A stretch of DNA of 64,000 nucleotides, from positions 1 through 64,000 of the forward strand of contig JAVEWG010000017.1 in NCBI GenBank assembly GCA_034004685.1, written 5' to 3'. This DNA is from JAEUNX01 sp034004685. Lineage in GTDB: Bacteria > Pseudomonadota > Gammaproteobacteria > Burkholderiales > Rhodocyclaceae. Below the pieces are notes generated by a model. The model was not told the origin of the DNA. It searched no databases and saw only the letters and a program-made list of their open reading frames with translations. Positions 15,501 through 22,282 of the stretch are shown piece after piece. The position numbers were made by a program, and so were the translations under genes. How positions within the stretch are numbered: position 1 is the stretch's first letter; each line of letters starts with the position of its first letter.

Positions 15501-17228
15501 CAAGCGGTTGTCCTGGATGAAGCCGGTGTAGGACGCCCCTGGGGCCATCTGCTGGGTGCGGGCGGCCTGGATGGCTTCGGTTTCGCGCAGGGGTGTGAAG
15601 CCGCGGACCGTGCCTGCCGCCGCGCCCTCTGCTGTGCGAGAACTCGGGAAATCGTGCGCGAGCTGCACGAGCTGATCGATGGGCGCATTGAGCCGGAGAA
15701 TGCCGACCGGCTCGCCCTTGGCGACCTTGGCCAGCCATTGGTGATGGCCGTCGAGCACGTAGCCATCGGAGGACACCAGAATGGAGCGGTCGCCCCCCTC
15801 GAAGCCCATCGCCTTCTTGACCTTCTCGGTGGAGAACTCGGCTTGTGTCGGCTTCAAGGTGTCCGGGGAAACGGTCTCCCTGATGTGCTCCACCCCCCTG
15901 GCATTGAGGAAGTGGGTCAGGGCGCCCCGATGCTCGGCTTGGATCTGGGGCATCTGGTCGCGGGGGATGCCGAGGGTGCCGGTGTCGGGGCTAAACGCGG
16001 TCCATTCCGGCGCGGATGCCGGGGCCGGCGTAGCGGGCGAAGCCGTTGGCATCTCAGCGGCCGGCCGTGGCATTTCGCCGGCCTCCGCCTGCAGCGCCTT
16101 GAGCGCGGCCCGGCTCAGGGGCCCGGCGTTGGGGTCAAGGACGGGGGTGGGCGATGTTGCGGGTTCAGGGCTCGCTCGATAGGCCATCCCCGTTTGATTC
16201 GTCCCCGGAGAGTTTCCAGGCCGATCCCCCGGCGCCGCGCCCATTCGTAGATCGGCAGCCTCATTCCCTCGTGCTCGATCCAGATTGAGTTCTTCAGCAG
16301 AAGCCGGGACGGCGGGTTCTCGCAGAACGTTCCGCTCGCTAACCGTTTGATCACGCCATTGCGGGTTGGCTGCCCCGGCAATCTCGCCGCCTGCGCCACG
16401 GTCATTTCCAGGCCACCGATTTGCACCTTCCGGCAATCCGACCGCCGGTTCGCCTGCGCCAAGCGGTCGGTCCAAATGCAATTCTCCGGACTGAAGTCCT
16501 TCGCGACGTCCCGGCGCCCCATCCACGATTGCGGGCACGGGGCCGGGCCCATATCGGCCAGGAACCGGCTGAAGCTCGCCCGCCATTGCGGGCAAACCTG
16601 GACCCCCTTCCCTCCGCAGTTCCTGAATCCCGAATTTCTCGGATCGTGACATCGGCGAATCATATCCCGCCACGCTTGGTGCTCTTTCTTGAATGCTCGT
16701 TGCATCGGTAACCTCCTGAATGGTGGATTCTGGCGTGATGCCGGGGCGTTCGCGGACGGCCGCCACGCCTTTTTTGGCGGGGCCAATGAGCATCGGAATG
16801 GCATTGATGCCCGTATCCACTGCGGTGGCGGCCAAGGGGCTGTCAGTCGCCTCCAGGGTCTTGCCGCCGGCCCACCGTCCCGCCTCGGCCAGCTTCTCGA
16901 AGGGGTAGGCCACCAGCCCAGCGGCCTGCTTGCCCATCTCGCCCCGCGGTTGGTACGTCAGGCCTTCGCCGACGGTGCCCACCACGTCGGCGCCGCGTTG
17001 ATCGGTCAGCCCCAAGGCGCGGCCGGCCTCGGCAGCCAGCCCGGCAATGCCGGCGACGGGTAGGGCGACGGCCTGGGACGCGAGGTTCGCCCCGGCCTCC
17101 AGGGCAGCGCTCAAAGGGTTGTTGAGGGCAACGGTCTTGAGGGTGCTTGGGCCCCGGTCTTCAGCGGCTGCCAGGGGCGTGAAACCGCGCTTGGGCTCAC
17201 CCTCGGCCAGTGGGACGAAGGGCGGCAT
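12504..17228 (-). CDS. Giant polyvalent phage protein (ParB-like, zincin-like and LPD38 domains)
   Basis: A 1574-aa open frame. Around residues 470-510 ILVSSDGYVLDGHHQWLAKV is a ParB/sulfiredoxin-like catalytic block. Around 640 TAHEMAHLID is a zinc-metallopeptidase HExxH motif. The last third (LTPDFMIANIARDTLMGAIM, then AVVSFDRLARGLAH, then WHFFVGDQHFRYPKIWEIG) matches large polyvalent protein associated domain 38. Such proteins are known from phage virions and conjugative elements, where they are thought to enter the recipient with the DNA. Its ATG overlaps the stop of the upstream gene by one base. About 197 codons in the N-terminal third (16115-16705) coincide with a different, coding-like frame. 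There the polyvalent frame becomes Gly/Pro/Arg-rich and looks non-native, so an insertion that kept this frame open is possible. Confidence 0.78.
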   Translation of the reverse strand: MPPFVPLAEGEPKRGFTPLAAAEDRGPSTLKTVALNNPLSAALEAGANLASQAVALPVAGIAGLAAEAGRALGLTDQRGADVVGTVGEGLTYQPRGEMGKQAAGLVAYPFEKLAEAGRWAGGKTLEATDSPLAATAVDTGINAIPMLIGPAKKGVAAVRERPGITPESTIQEVTDATSIQERAPSVAGYDSPMSRSEKFGIQELRREGGPGLPAMAGELQPVPGRYGPGPVPAIVDGAPGRREGLQSGELHLDRPLGAGEPAVGLPEGANRWPGNDRGAGGEIAGAANPQWRDQTVSERNVLREPAVPASAEELNLDRARGNEAADLRMGAAPGDRPGNSPGTNQTGMAYRASPEPATSPTPVLDPNAGPLSRAALKALQAEAGEMPRPAAEMPTASPATPAPASAPEWTAFSPDTGTLGIPRDQMPQIQAEHRGALTHFLNARGVEHIRETVSPDTLKPTQAEFSTEKVKKAMGFEGGDRSILVSSDGYVLDGHHQWLAKVAKGEPVGILRLNAPIDQLVQLAHDFPSSRTAEGAAAGTVRGFTPLRETEAIQAARTQQMAPGASYTGFIQDNRLPAADATTVGRAAPLRREDILVDFAKDLGASLYTGRIKGKNTLGFFRRGNEEVRIRKHADLETTAHEMAHLIDARVPELSRQWRSNATLREELKSISYDQTKVSEGFAEGVRLWMTQPEELQQRAPLVHAWLENFATTDKRYGPTMLKAREGMLSWFGQDALDRARSKIGDHRPLSEAMNGILDRFRQATVDDLHGAYRMERDLTGKIEPVGAYETARLSRASASIADGAVRYGYPVKNADGSFTYRGKGLQDILKPVAERLDDALLYFVGRSAQELRIQGREHLFTPGEIRGMLGLATPEFRKAFAEYQAFNRGVLDFAEAHGVLNPRTRALWKRTEYLPFHRVSQPGGMKGKPGDWAGIQALTGGTENIRDVLGNMLGNAAMLIDRAVKNEARLKIAQLASRPGGGKFMTKIPPGARPVKIGGDQVLQAMFERYGIKADGDAASFEFLLTNQPPAGGNVVAVLKGGEPVWYEVADPILYRALSAIDRPPMDWLTKWLGLPKRIGQAAITLTPDFMIANIARDTLMGAIMSRSGFRPVLDSIRGMQSRITQDQTYRDFLANGGGLSSLYLDEGHLRAKLEKFYNKQGIDYRTVLDAPDKLMGFIETLGDAFEASTRLGEYRQAIARGEHPRHAAYQGREVSTDFAMRGDSKALGFLYDTVMFLRPAVVSFDRLARGLAHDPNRAAIGAKAAMLALTSVGLYLLNRNDPRYADLPDWDRDANWHFFVGDQHFRYPKIWEIGALASVAERTTEKLMDADPLGLGKDFARIIGNTFSLNLMPQIAAPLVEQATNRNSFTGAPIETPGMENVQPFLRAKSGTSETMKALGMATRDMPESLQVNPARAEALLRGYLSTWAMYGLMLTDRAFFNDRLPSPRTDQLPVVRRFYAQEPAQHTRFEDQFYDMLGEADRLQGTLRALDRMGRPEIADQKELSPLAGEAKPLGRAAKSLQGINGDMLATRRDQTLTPAEKRQRLDALTVERNQLLKDAVMAAKAAQHDR
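16115..16705 (-). CDS. Nested HNH-like/HTH protein in another frame of the polyvalent gene
   Basis: A 196-aa frame on the same strand, shifted by one base against the 1574-aa frame. It has an excellent ribosome binding site (AGGAGG, six bases before ATG). Its sequence is family-like: EHQAWRDMIRRCHDPRNSGF, then GGKGVQVCPQW, then FLADMGPAPCP, then FSPENCIWTDRLAQANRRS. This is the pattern of phage proteins with W..M..RC, YGGRGI.VC..W and a degenerate HNH-like N..Y.P.NCRW segment. Two helix-turn-helix-like repeats follow (MTVAQAARLPGQ; IYEWARRRGIGLETLR). The competing frame looks random here. I infer a real gene, either overprinted or inserted into the polyvalent gene. Confidence 0.7.
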   Translation of the reverse strand: MQRAFKKEHQAWRDMIRRCHDPRNSGFRNCGGKGVQVCPQWRASFSRFLADMGPAPCPQSWMGRRDVAKDFSPENCIWTDRLAQANRRSDCRKVQIGGLEMTVAQAARLPGQPTRNGVIKRLASGTFCENPPSRLLLKNSIWIEHEGMRLPIYEWARRRGIGLETLRGRIKRGWPIERALNPQHRPPPSLTPTPGP

Positions 17229-18838
17229 CAGCGGTAGTGCCCGATCAGCCGGCCGTTGCTGTCGAAGACCTCTGTTCCCTGGTCGGTCTGCCTGCCCAGC
17301 GAGTGGCCCTTCATGGCGGTGTCAGCCTGGAACCGCTTGGGGAGGTCGCCGGCCACCGGAGGTTGCCCGTCCTGCTGCCGAGCGTCGAAGATCGGATCGT
17401 CTCCAATCTTGCGGCGGCCGGCGAGACCTACGGCTTTGGCCAATCCCGGATCGAAGTCCGGATTTTCGCGGCCGGTCGCGGAGAATTGCTGTGTCTTGCG
17501 CTTGATATCATCCGGCGAGAGGCCGGCAACCCGCTCCCGAGCGGCGTCAATCTCGAAGTTCTGGCGCTCCTGCCCAAGCGTCGCCCGGCGATCGGTCGAC
17601 ACGCGCCGGCCATCCAGGGCCTGCAGCTGGGCTACAAGACCGTCCCGCACGTTCTCGTCGATCTCGTTTGCGATGCGGGTTTCGAGATCGGTGCGCAGGG
17701 CCTGCTGGGCGATTCGCTCGCGCTTTAGTCGGTTGTCGAGCGGGTTGCCGGCGAGCTTTGCCGCTTCGGTTTGAGCGGCAAGATCCTGCCCCCGGGCGGT
17801 GATGTCTTGCCCGGAAAGGGCCACCCCGTGGTTGAGATCCTGCCCTCTGGCGGCGATGTCTTGCCCACGCCGGGCGGTCTGGTTCTGATCTTGCGCGGTC
17901 ATGAAGTTCGCCTGCTGCCGGGCGGACAGCCCGGCCGGCATCTCAATGCTGGACCACCCCTTGTCCGACATGCGGGACGAGTCCCCGATGGCCGCCGCTT
18001 TCGGAGCGCTTTGCGCACTGAAGGTGTTGGGGTCCAGACCCTTCACAACCGCCTCGTTGCGGTAAATGTCCATGGCGCTTCGCCCGGCGGACGCGGCCGG
18101 ATTCCCGGTCCCGGTGTAGGTCACGCCGCCTTGGGGGGAAACCTCCCTGGTAATGCCCGGCGCGCCCGGCACCGGTGTCGCCTGGGAGGCTTTGGGCCCC
18201 AGAACCTCCGGCGCGGCAACCCCCCAGGACGCGCCGTAGAGGCCCGATCCAAGAGTCGGAGGTGGCGGCCCGAACTGCCGCTTGATGGAATCGTCCTCCG
18301 GCGCCATGCCAGAGGCGGCGGCCCGCTGTCCGGCCTTGATCGTGGGACCGACCGGCTGGCCCGTGCCATCCTCCAGCATGGCGTCCAGGCTGTCATAGCC
18401 GGCGGACTTCGCCACCTGGCCAAGGAAGGCATCCTGCTCCGAGGAAAGGATCCGCTCGCCGGTCGATACCCGGATGTGCTCGCCCGTCTCCTTAACCTTG
18501 GCGGGGATGGAGTCCGACTTCGGGGTGCCGGGGCCTTTGATCTTGCCGCCGTCGGCATACCCCAGGGCCCTATTCACCGCTTGGTCAATCTGCCCGGCCC
18601 GCCCGCGAAGGGTGCCGGCGACACCGGCGGGCGCCTGCTGCTGCGGGGCCGGCTGCGCCTGCTTCTGCACCGGATGTGCGGGGGCCGGCTGGGTCACCGC
18701 CGGCACGGGCAAGCCGTACTTGGCCGCGATGCGGGACGTGAGCGCTTCGGTGGTTTCCCGAATGGCGCCACCATCGGCGAACCGGCGAGGCAGGTGGGTC
18801 GGGATCTCGGTGCGGCGGGGTGCGCGTGCGGCGGCCAT
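17228..18838 (-). CDS. Phage virion-type protein with ARGQD repeats, function unknown
   Basis: A 536-aa protein. ATG at 18838 (MAAARAPRRTEIPTH) is chosen because AGGAGG lies about seven bases upstream; an in-frame extension to 18874 has no such site. The N-terminal third has YADGGKIKGPGTPKSDSIPA, a motif I know from phage proteins encoded near portal or ejection genes. The middle is proline/glycine rich. Around residues 330-365 the pattern ARGQD recurs (GQDIAARGQDLNHG; GQDITARGQDLAAQ), then a helical part. It is first in the leftward unit that also carries the giant polyvalent protein, so an internal virion or ejection role is plausible but unproved. Confidence 0.68.
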   Translation of the reverse strand: MAAARAPRRTEIPTHLPRRFADGGAIRETTEALTSRIAAKYGLPVPAVTQPAPAHPVQKQAQPAPQQQAPAGVAGTLRGRAGQIDQAVNRALGYADGGKIKGPGTPKSDSIPAKVKETGEHIRVSTGERILSSEQDAFLGQVAKSAGYDSLDAMLEDGTGQPVGPTIKAGQRAAASGMAPEDDSIKRQFGPPPPTLGSGLYGASWGVAAPEVLGPKASQATPVPGAPGITREVSPQGGVTYTGTGNPAASAGRSAMDIYRNEAVVKGLDPNTFSAQSAPKAAAIGDSSRMSDKGWSSIEMPAGLSARQQANFMTAQDQNQTARRGQDIAARGQDLNHGVALSGQDITARGQDLAAQTEAAKLAGNPLDNRLKRERIAQQALRTDLETRIANEIDENVRDGLVAQLQALDGRRVSTDRRATLGQERQNFEIDAARERVAGLSPDDIKRKTQQFSATGRENPDFDPGLAKAVGLAGRRKIGDDPIFDARQQDGQPPVAGDLPKRFQADTAMKGHSLGRQTDQGTEVFDSNGRLIGHYR

Positions 18839-18868
18839 GGCGGCTCCTCCTTCTTGGTTCAGGGGGCC

Positions 18869-18885
18869 GCGCACCTCTTGCGCGC
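18869..18885 (-). promoter_or_regulatory. 17-bp shared upstream element, copy 1
   Basis: GCGCACCTCTTGCGCGC lies about 30 bp upstream of the start at 18838 and is repeated without mismatch at 21997-22013, upstream of the AlpA-like gene. The ends are mirror GCGC blocks. Two identical copies before the two leftward transcription units of the element point to a shared regulator site or promoter part. Confidence 0.6.
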
Positions 18886-18916
18886 GTTTCAGAGATATCT
18901 TACTGGTGGGTGGCCA

Positions 18917-19267
18917 CTAAAACCTGTTTCCGTTCCTCGTTTCGAGCCAAATTTTTCTCCAATAGCCCCAGGTCACCCTGACGGGCCGTTCGCCGCCGGC
19001 CGCATCAAGGGTGTCGATGCCCAGCTCGTCGGCCAGCTGCTCGTCGATGATGAAAGCGTCGCGGCCGTCTCGGTGGTGGGTCTCGGCCGCGATGTCAAAG
19101 GCTTCTCGCCGGGTCCAGCCTTCGCGCTGCTTCTCCAGCACCTCCTGGCGCAGCCATCGTGCTAATGGTGACGAATACGAGCCCCGGGGCCGCCCACCAA
19201 GCCGCCCGAGCCGCCGAGCTGCTTCGGTGATGTCCGTCCGCGTTGGGCCTGCAGCAGGGTCAGTCAT
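18917..19267 (-). CDS. Small element protein with GGRPRG motif, function unknown
   Basis: A 116-aa protein starting MTDPAAGPTRTDITEAARRL with GAGGAT upstream; an in-frame extension to 19342 lies inside the helicase gene. LGRLGGRPRGSYSSPLARWL is a basic, AT-hook-like N-terminal region. The C-terminal part (PVRVTWGYWRKIWLETRN) is rich in aromatic and basic residues. Its start overlaps the dnaB stop by eight bases, so it is coupled to the replicative helicase. I recall such proteins beside dnaB in prophages of this group. DNA binding is inference. Confidence 0.62.
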   Translation of the reverse strand: MTDPAAGPTRTDITEAARRLGRLGGRPRGSYSSPLARWLRQEVLEKQREGWTRREAFDIAAETHHRDGRDAFIIDEQLADELGIDTLDAAGGERPVRVTWGYWRKIWLETRNGNRF

Positions 19268-20627
19268 CGAATCCTCGACTTTTCGCCCGGTAGGCGTTCG
19301 CTGTCGCAGGTTGGCGCGGGTTCGAGCCGCAATAGCGCTCAAAGCGCATCTGCTCGGGCAGGTAGCTCAACATCACATCGCCAACAGGGCCATTCCTGTT
19401 TTTGCGCACCAATAGCTCAGCCACACCCACCCACTCTGGTGAATCGCTGTAAAGCGACTCTCGATGCAGCAGCGCCACGATGTCGGCATCCTGTTCGATC
19501 TCGCCCGAGTCGCGCAGGTCACTCATCAGGGGGCGCTTGTCCGTGCGCGCCTCAACGCCCCGGTTGAGTTGGGCCAAGGCAATTATGTGAATGCCAAGTT
19601 CCTTCGCCAGTGCCTTCAGGCCACGGCTGATGCTGCCTATTTCTTGCGTGCGGTTTTGTCCGTCGCCACGCATCAGCCCCAAGTAATCGATAACCAACAA
19701 ATCGAGGCCGTGAGTGCGCTTCATGCGCCTGGCGCGGGATCGGACGAATGGGACGGTTACAGCGGGGGTGTCGTCGATGTACAAGCGATGCTTGCCAGCC
19801 GTCGCAAGCTGGTCACTCATCGCCCCCCAGGCCGATTCATTCTTGACGCCGGATCGCATGGCATGGACAGATACCCCAGATCGGGCGGACAGAATGCGCA
19901 TGCCGATTTCACGCTTCGTCATTTCGAGGGTGAAAAACAGAACGGCACGCCCTGAGTGCGCAGCAAAGTCGGCCACGTTGCAGCCGAAAATGGTTTTGCC
20001 TACGGCTGGCCTGGCTGCAATGATCATAAGTTGCCCAGGCTCAAGCCCTCCGGTCAGGTTGTCAAAACCTTGGAACCCGGTCGGCAGTCCGCCGGTATCG
20101 CCACGGCTGTCGGCATAAATCATCGCCTCAGCGAAAGCGTCACCAAGGGATGCCGGTTCATTTGTTCTGGCGTCTATCGCTCGCGCAAATGCGGACTCCG
20201 CTTCGCTAACCAGATCGTCAGGTGAGCGGCGCCCAGGGGTGGCGCATGCGGTGTGCAAATCGCTCGCAATACCCTGCAACTGGCGAAGTATTGCCCGTTC
20301 ATGGACGATCTTGGCATAGCTGCGAATGTTGGCGGCCGATGGCGTGTTGCAGGCGATTTCACCAAGGTACGCCAGGCCGCCGCAAATCTCTGCCTCGTTC
20401 GAGTCATCAAGGGATTCGGCCAGAGTAACGACATCAACCGCCTTGCCCGCGTTGCAGAGCATGGCGATATGCCGATAAATCCGGCGGTGATCGTCGCGGT
20501 AGAAGTCAGCATCAGAAATCAGGTCTGCAATGCGGTCGTAGGCGCTGGAATCCAGTAGCAGGCCGCCGATGACGGATTGTTCGGCCTCAATGGAATGCGG
20601 GGGAAGGCGAAGGTCTGGGGCGTTCAT
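19260..20627 (-). CDS. dnaB: Replicative DNA helicase DnaB (element-encoded)
   Basis: A 455-aa hexameric helicase. ATG at 20627 (MNAPDLRLPPHSIEAEQSVI) follows GGAGGG and matches the family start. The N-terminal primase-interacting domain (GGLLLDSSAYDRIADLI) is followed by the RecA-like domain: Walker A AARPAVGKT near residue 205, Walker B LLVIDYLGLM, and the C-terminal loop motif MSDLRDSGEIEQDADIVALL. It is of bacterial-chromosomal length, unlike short phage loaders. It follows the winged-helix replication protein with a four-base overlap, so the pair should act as initiator and helicase for the element. Its presence on the element indicates autonomous replication after excision. Confidence 0.94.
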   Translation of the reverse strand: MNAPDLRLPPHSIEAEQSVIGGLLLDSSAYDRIADLISDADFYRDDHRRIYRHIAMLCNAGKAVDVVTLAESLDDSNEAEICGGLAYLGEIACNTPSAANIRSYAKIVHERAILRQLQGIASDLHTACATPGRRSPDDLVSEAESAFARAIDARTNEPASLGDAFAEAMIYADSRGDTGGLPTGFQGFDNLTGGLEPGQLMIIAARPAVGKTIFGCNVADFAAHSGRAVLFFTLEMTKREIGMRILSARSGVSVHAMRSGVKNESAWGAMSDQLATAGKHRLYIDDTPAVTVPFVRSRARRMKRTHGLDLLVIDYLGLMRGDGQNRTQEIGSISRGLKALAKELGIHIIALAQLNRGVEARTDKRPLMSDLRDSGEIEQDADIVALLHRESLYSDSPEWVGVAELLVRKNRNGPVGDVMLSYLPEQMRFERYCGSNPRQPATANAYRAKSRGFDD

Positions 20628-21400
20628 GCTGCGGCCCTCCGTGCCTGCTCGCCGGCAGTAGTCCAACGCGCCGCCTCACCCTCCTTCAGGAACCACAGGC
20701 TGTACCAGTTACGACGAACGGCATTGCGGAAGTGCGCACGCCAGTCCTTCTGGCGCTTCGTTGTCGGCAAGAGGCGGGCTTTGAATTCAGACCAGGCAAC
20801 CGCCATCATTTCGCTGTCGATGCCGACCTTCTCTGCATAGTCGAAAATCGTATCGTCTTCAGCAAACGGCTTCTCCCCGGATTCTTTGCAGGACTCAAGG
20901 AACGCTTTCAGGGTTGTCCCTGATTTTTCCCTGATTCCCTTCGGGGGTGCCGGGGCTTGCTCCGGCCCCTTGGTGGTTAATGAGGGATCTTTGACGGTTT
21001 GGGTCGCATGGGTGCGGCCCGTCTCTGCGCATGGGTGCGGCCCCTCCTGTGCATGGGTGCGACCCGTCGCATCTACGCTACCCGTCGCATGGGTGCGGCC
21101 CGTAGGGGTTGCATCGGCGCTACCCGTCAAAGCATTGAGGTTGATCTGATATTGCCGAGTTGTACCTGGCTTGCCTCCCGTCTCGTTGCCGGTGACGGAG
21201 ACATACCCCGCATCAATAAGACCGTGCACGATCCGCTGTGCCTGCGATCTGGATAGGCGAGTTTTGCCGGCAATTGTCGCCATAGAGGGCCAGCACCGCC
21301 CGTTATCGTCTGCCCAGTCCGCCAGAGCGAGCAAGGCGAGCAATTCGGAGCCGGCGCCAGGGTATGAGGACCACACCTTTGTCATGACGTGGATGCTCAT
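20624..21400 (-). CDS. Winged-helix replication initiator-like protein (O-like)
   Basis: A 258-aa protein. ATG at 21400 (MSIHVMTKVWSSYPGAGS) is preferred to an upstream GTG. Residues 20-75 form a winged helix (LADWADDNGRCWPSMATIAG then TRLSRSQAQRIVHGLIDAGY). The middle contains degenerate GRTHAT repeats encoded by 18-bp DNA repeats. The C-terminal region has KDWRAHFRNAVRRNWYSLWF, similar to the tail of phage O-type and DnaB-loading replication proteins. It lies directly before dnaB (overlap ATGA). By analogy with lambda O, the repeated DNA inside this gene may be the replication origin it binds. Confidence 0.8.
   Translation of the reverse strand: MSIHVMTKVWSSYPGAGSELLALLALADWADDNGRCWPSMATIAGKTRLSRSQAQRIVHGLIDAGYVSVTGNETGGKPGTTRQYQINLNALTGSADATPTGRTHATGSVDATGRTHAQEGPHPCAETGRTHATQTVKDPSLTTKGPEQAPAPPKGIREKSGTTLKAFLESCKESGEKPFAEDDTIFDYAEKVGIDSEMMAVAWSEFKARLLPTTKRQKDWRAHFRNAVRRNWYSLWFLKEGEAARWTTAGEQARRAAA
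21005..21127. repeat. Six degenerate 18-bp repeats inside the replication gene; candidate origin
   Basis: Copies of CGCATGGGTGCGGCCCGT begin at about 21005, 21028, 21050, 21068, 21086 and 21110. Those at 21005 and 21086 are identical over 18 bp. The one at 21050 differs at two bases, the one at 21028 diverges at its 3' end, and those at 21068 and 21110 are degenerate. Spacing is 18-24 bp. On the coding strand they give GRTHAT-like repeats. Iterons inside an initiator gene are the arrangement of lambdoid origins; origin function is inferred. Confidence 0.6.
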
Positions 21401-21404
21401 GCCG

Positions 21405-21626
21405 TCACCCACCCGCCTGCATCAAACAAATTCTCGCAGCTAAATCGGTGCAGAATTTGGACAATCGCCGGCAGGCAAGACACGATCCACGTCCCCGGCA
21501 GGTGCACGGTTGCTCAATCCAATGGCCAAGCTTGCTGGCTGCCCTGGTAGAATTCTTGGTGTCAGCCGTGTTTCCAAAGACGCCCCGAGGCCCGCCAGCC
21601 CGGGGCGTTTGTTTTTCGAGGCTCAT
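21405..21626 (-). CDS. Small Cys-rich protein, function unknown
   Basis: A 73-aa protein starting MSLEKQTPRAGGPRGVFG, with GGAGG seven bases before the ATG and overlapping the end of the AlpA-like gene region by position. The C-terminal half carries CTCRGRGSCLACRR and two further cysteines (FCTDLAARICL), a CxC...CxxC arrangement that could bind zinc. The DNA also contains a hairpin (CGCCCCG...CGGGGCG, 21574-21601). It is tightly packed between the AlpA-like and replication genes, which supports translation. No known function. Confidence 0.6.
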   Translation of the reverse strand: MSLEKQTPRAGGPRGVFGNTADTKNSTRAASKLGHWIEQPCTCRGRGSCLACRRLSKFCTDLAARICLMQAGG

Positions 21627-21628
21627 GA

Positions 21629-21940
21629 TCAAGCCTCCGCGACACGGCGATTTTTTTCCTTCGCATCACTCGCCCTCTGAGCTTTAACCTTCAAAGCCTC
21701 GGCAAGTTGGCGTGTCGCGAGGTTTTTAGCCCTCGTCTTAAGCCATTCGGCGATTTCGGTGCTCTTCCAACGTCGGCTTTGCGCCGCAATCAGATCGCCC
21801 TCCGGAAACTCGCCAGCACGGATGAGCGCGTACATCATCGCGCGACTTATCCCAGTGGCACGGGTGACTTCAGCTGCGTTGAAATATACAAACGGAAGGT
21901 AAGCTAAAAGCTTATTGAGACTGACGCATTCTTCGTTCAT
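21629..21940 (-). CDS. AlpA-like / excisionase-type regulator
   Basis: A 103-aa protein. ATG at 21940 (MNEECVSLNKLLAYLPF) has AGGGA eight bases upstream. FNAAEVTRATGISRAMMYAL then IRAGEFPEGDLIAAQSRRW then STEIAEWLKTRA is the AlpA/MerR-like winged helix-turn-helix of P4-family elements. A lysine/alanine-rich helical tail follows. It is the first gene of the leftward replication operon and lies nearest the right attachment site. AlpA-type proteins activate integrase or act as excision factors; either is likely here. A 17-bp element shared with another promoter lies about 55 bp upstream. Confidence 0.8.
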   Translation of the reverse strand: MNEECVSLNKLLAYLPFVYFNAAEVTRATGISRAMMYALIRAGEFPEGDLIAAQSRRWKSTEIAEWLKTRAKNLATRQLAEALKVKAQRASDAKEKNRRVAEA

Positions 21941-21996
21941 GAGGTGCATCCCTGCGCGCCAGCCGTTCCCCTCTTGGTAAGGACTGGTCGTTTAGG

Positions 21997-22013
21997 GCGC
22001 ACCTCTTGCGCGC
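21997..22013 (-). promoter_or_regulatory. 17-bp shared upstream element, copy 2
   Basis: GCGCACCTCTTGCGCGC is identical to 18869-18885. It lies about 57 bp upstream of the AlpA-like start, in the promoter region of the replication operon. See the first copy for the comparison. Confidence 0.6.
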
Positions 22014-22078
22014 CAACAAATTGTGTACCCACCATTGCGGCAGGCGATTAACTTTTCTATAAAAAACCGGACTTGTCA

Positions 22079-22136
22079 ATACAAGTTACAACACCCGCAC
22101 GCAAAGCTTCCAAACTCATTGCTCGTTTGATGGTTG
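22079..22136. repeat. Right-end copies of the candidate integrase arm-type motifs
   Basis: ATACAAGTTACAACA at 22079-22093 and TTTGATGGTTG at 22126-22136 match motifs beside the left end (6710-6724; 6812-6822 and 6824-6834). A shared TTTGTGGGT also follows the second motif at both ends. They are 54-110 bp inside the right attachment core. Confidence 0.55.
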
Positions 22137-22189
22137 ATTTGTGGGTTGAAATAAAAACAGGCCATAACGGCCTGATTTTATTGATGCGC

Positions 22190-22203
22190 TGGCGGAGAGG
22201 AAG
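22190..22203. repeat. Right attachment core (attR) within tRNA-Ser
   Basis: TGGCGGAGAGGAAG equals the left core at 6678-6691. On the minus strand it is the last 14 bases of tRNA-Ser including CCA, so integration regenerates an intact tRNA. The element thus spans about 15.5 kb as assembled. Confidence 0.87.
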
Positions 22204-22282
22204 GGATTCGAACCCTTGTGCCAGGTTACCCTGACCATCCGATTTCGAGTCGGCGCCGTTATGACCGCTTCGGTACCTCTCC
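22190..22282 (-). tRNA. tRNA-Ser (anticodon CGA)
   Basis: On the minus strand the gene begins GGAGAGG and its acceptor stem pairs with CCTCTCC, followed by discriminator G and encoded CCA. The anticodon loop reads CTCGAAA, closed by CCGA/TCGG, giving anticodon CGA for the UCG codon. The T arm contains GGTTCGAATCC. The long variable arm typical of serine tRNAs is present. It is the attachment site of the neighbouring element and is intact. Confidence 0.96.

Noticed and set aside
21574..21616. GC hairpin followed by TTTGTTTTT as a plus-strand terminator
   Set aside because: It lies inside a minus-strand coding region, and no plus-strand gene precedes it, so a terminator role is not supported.
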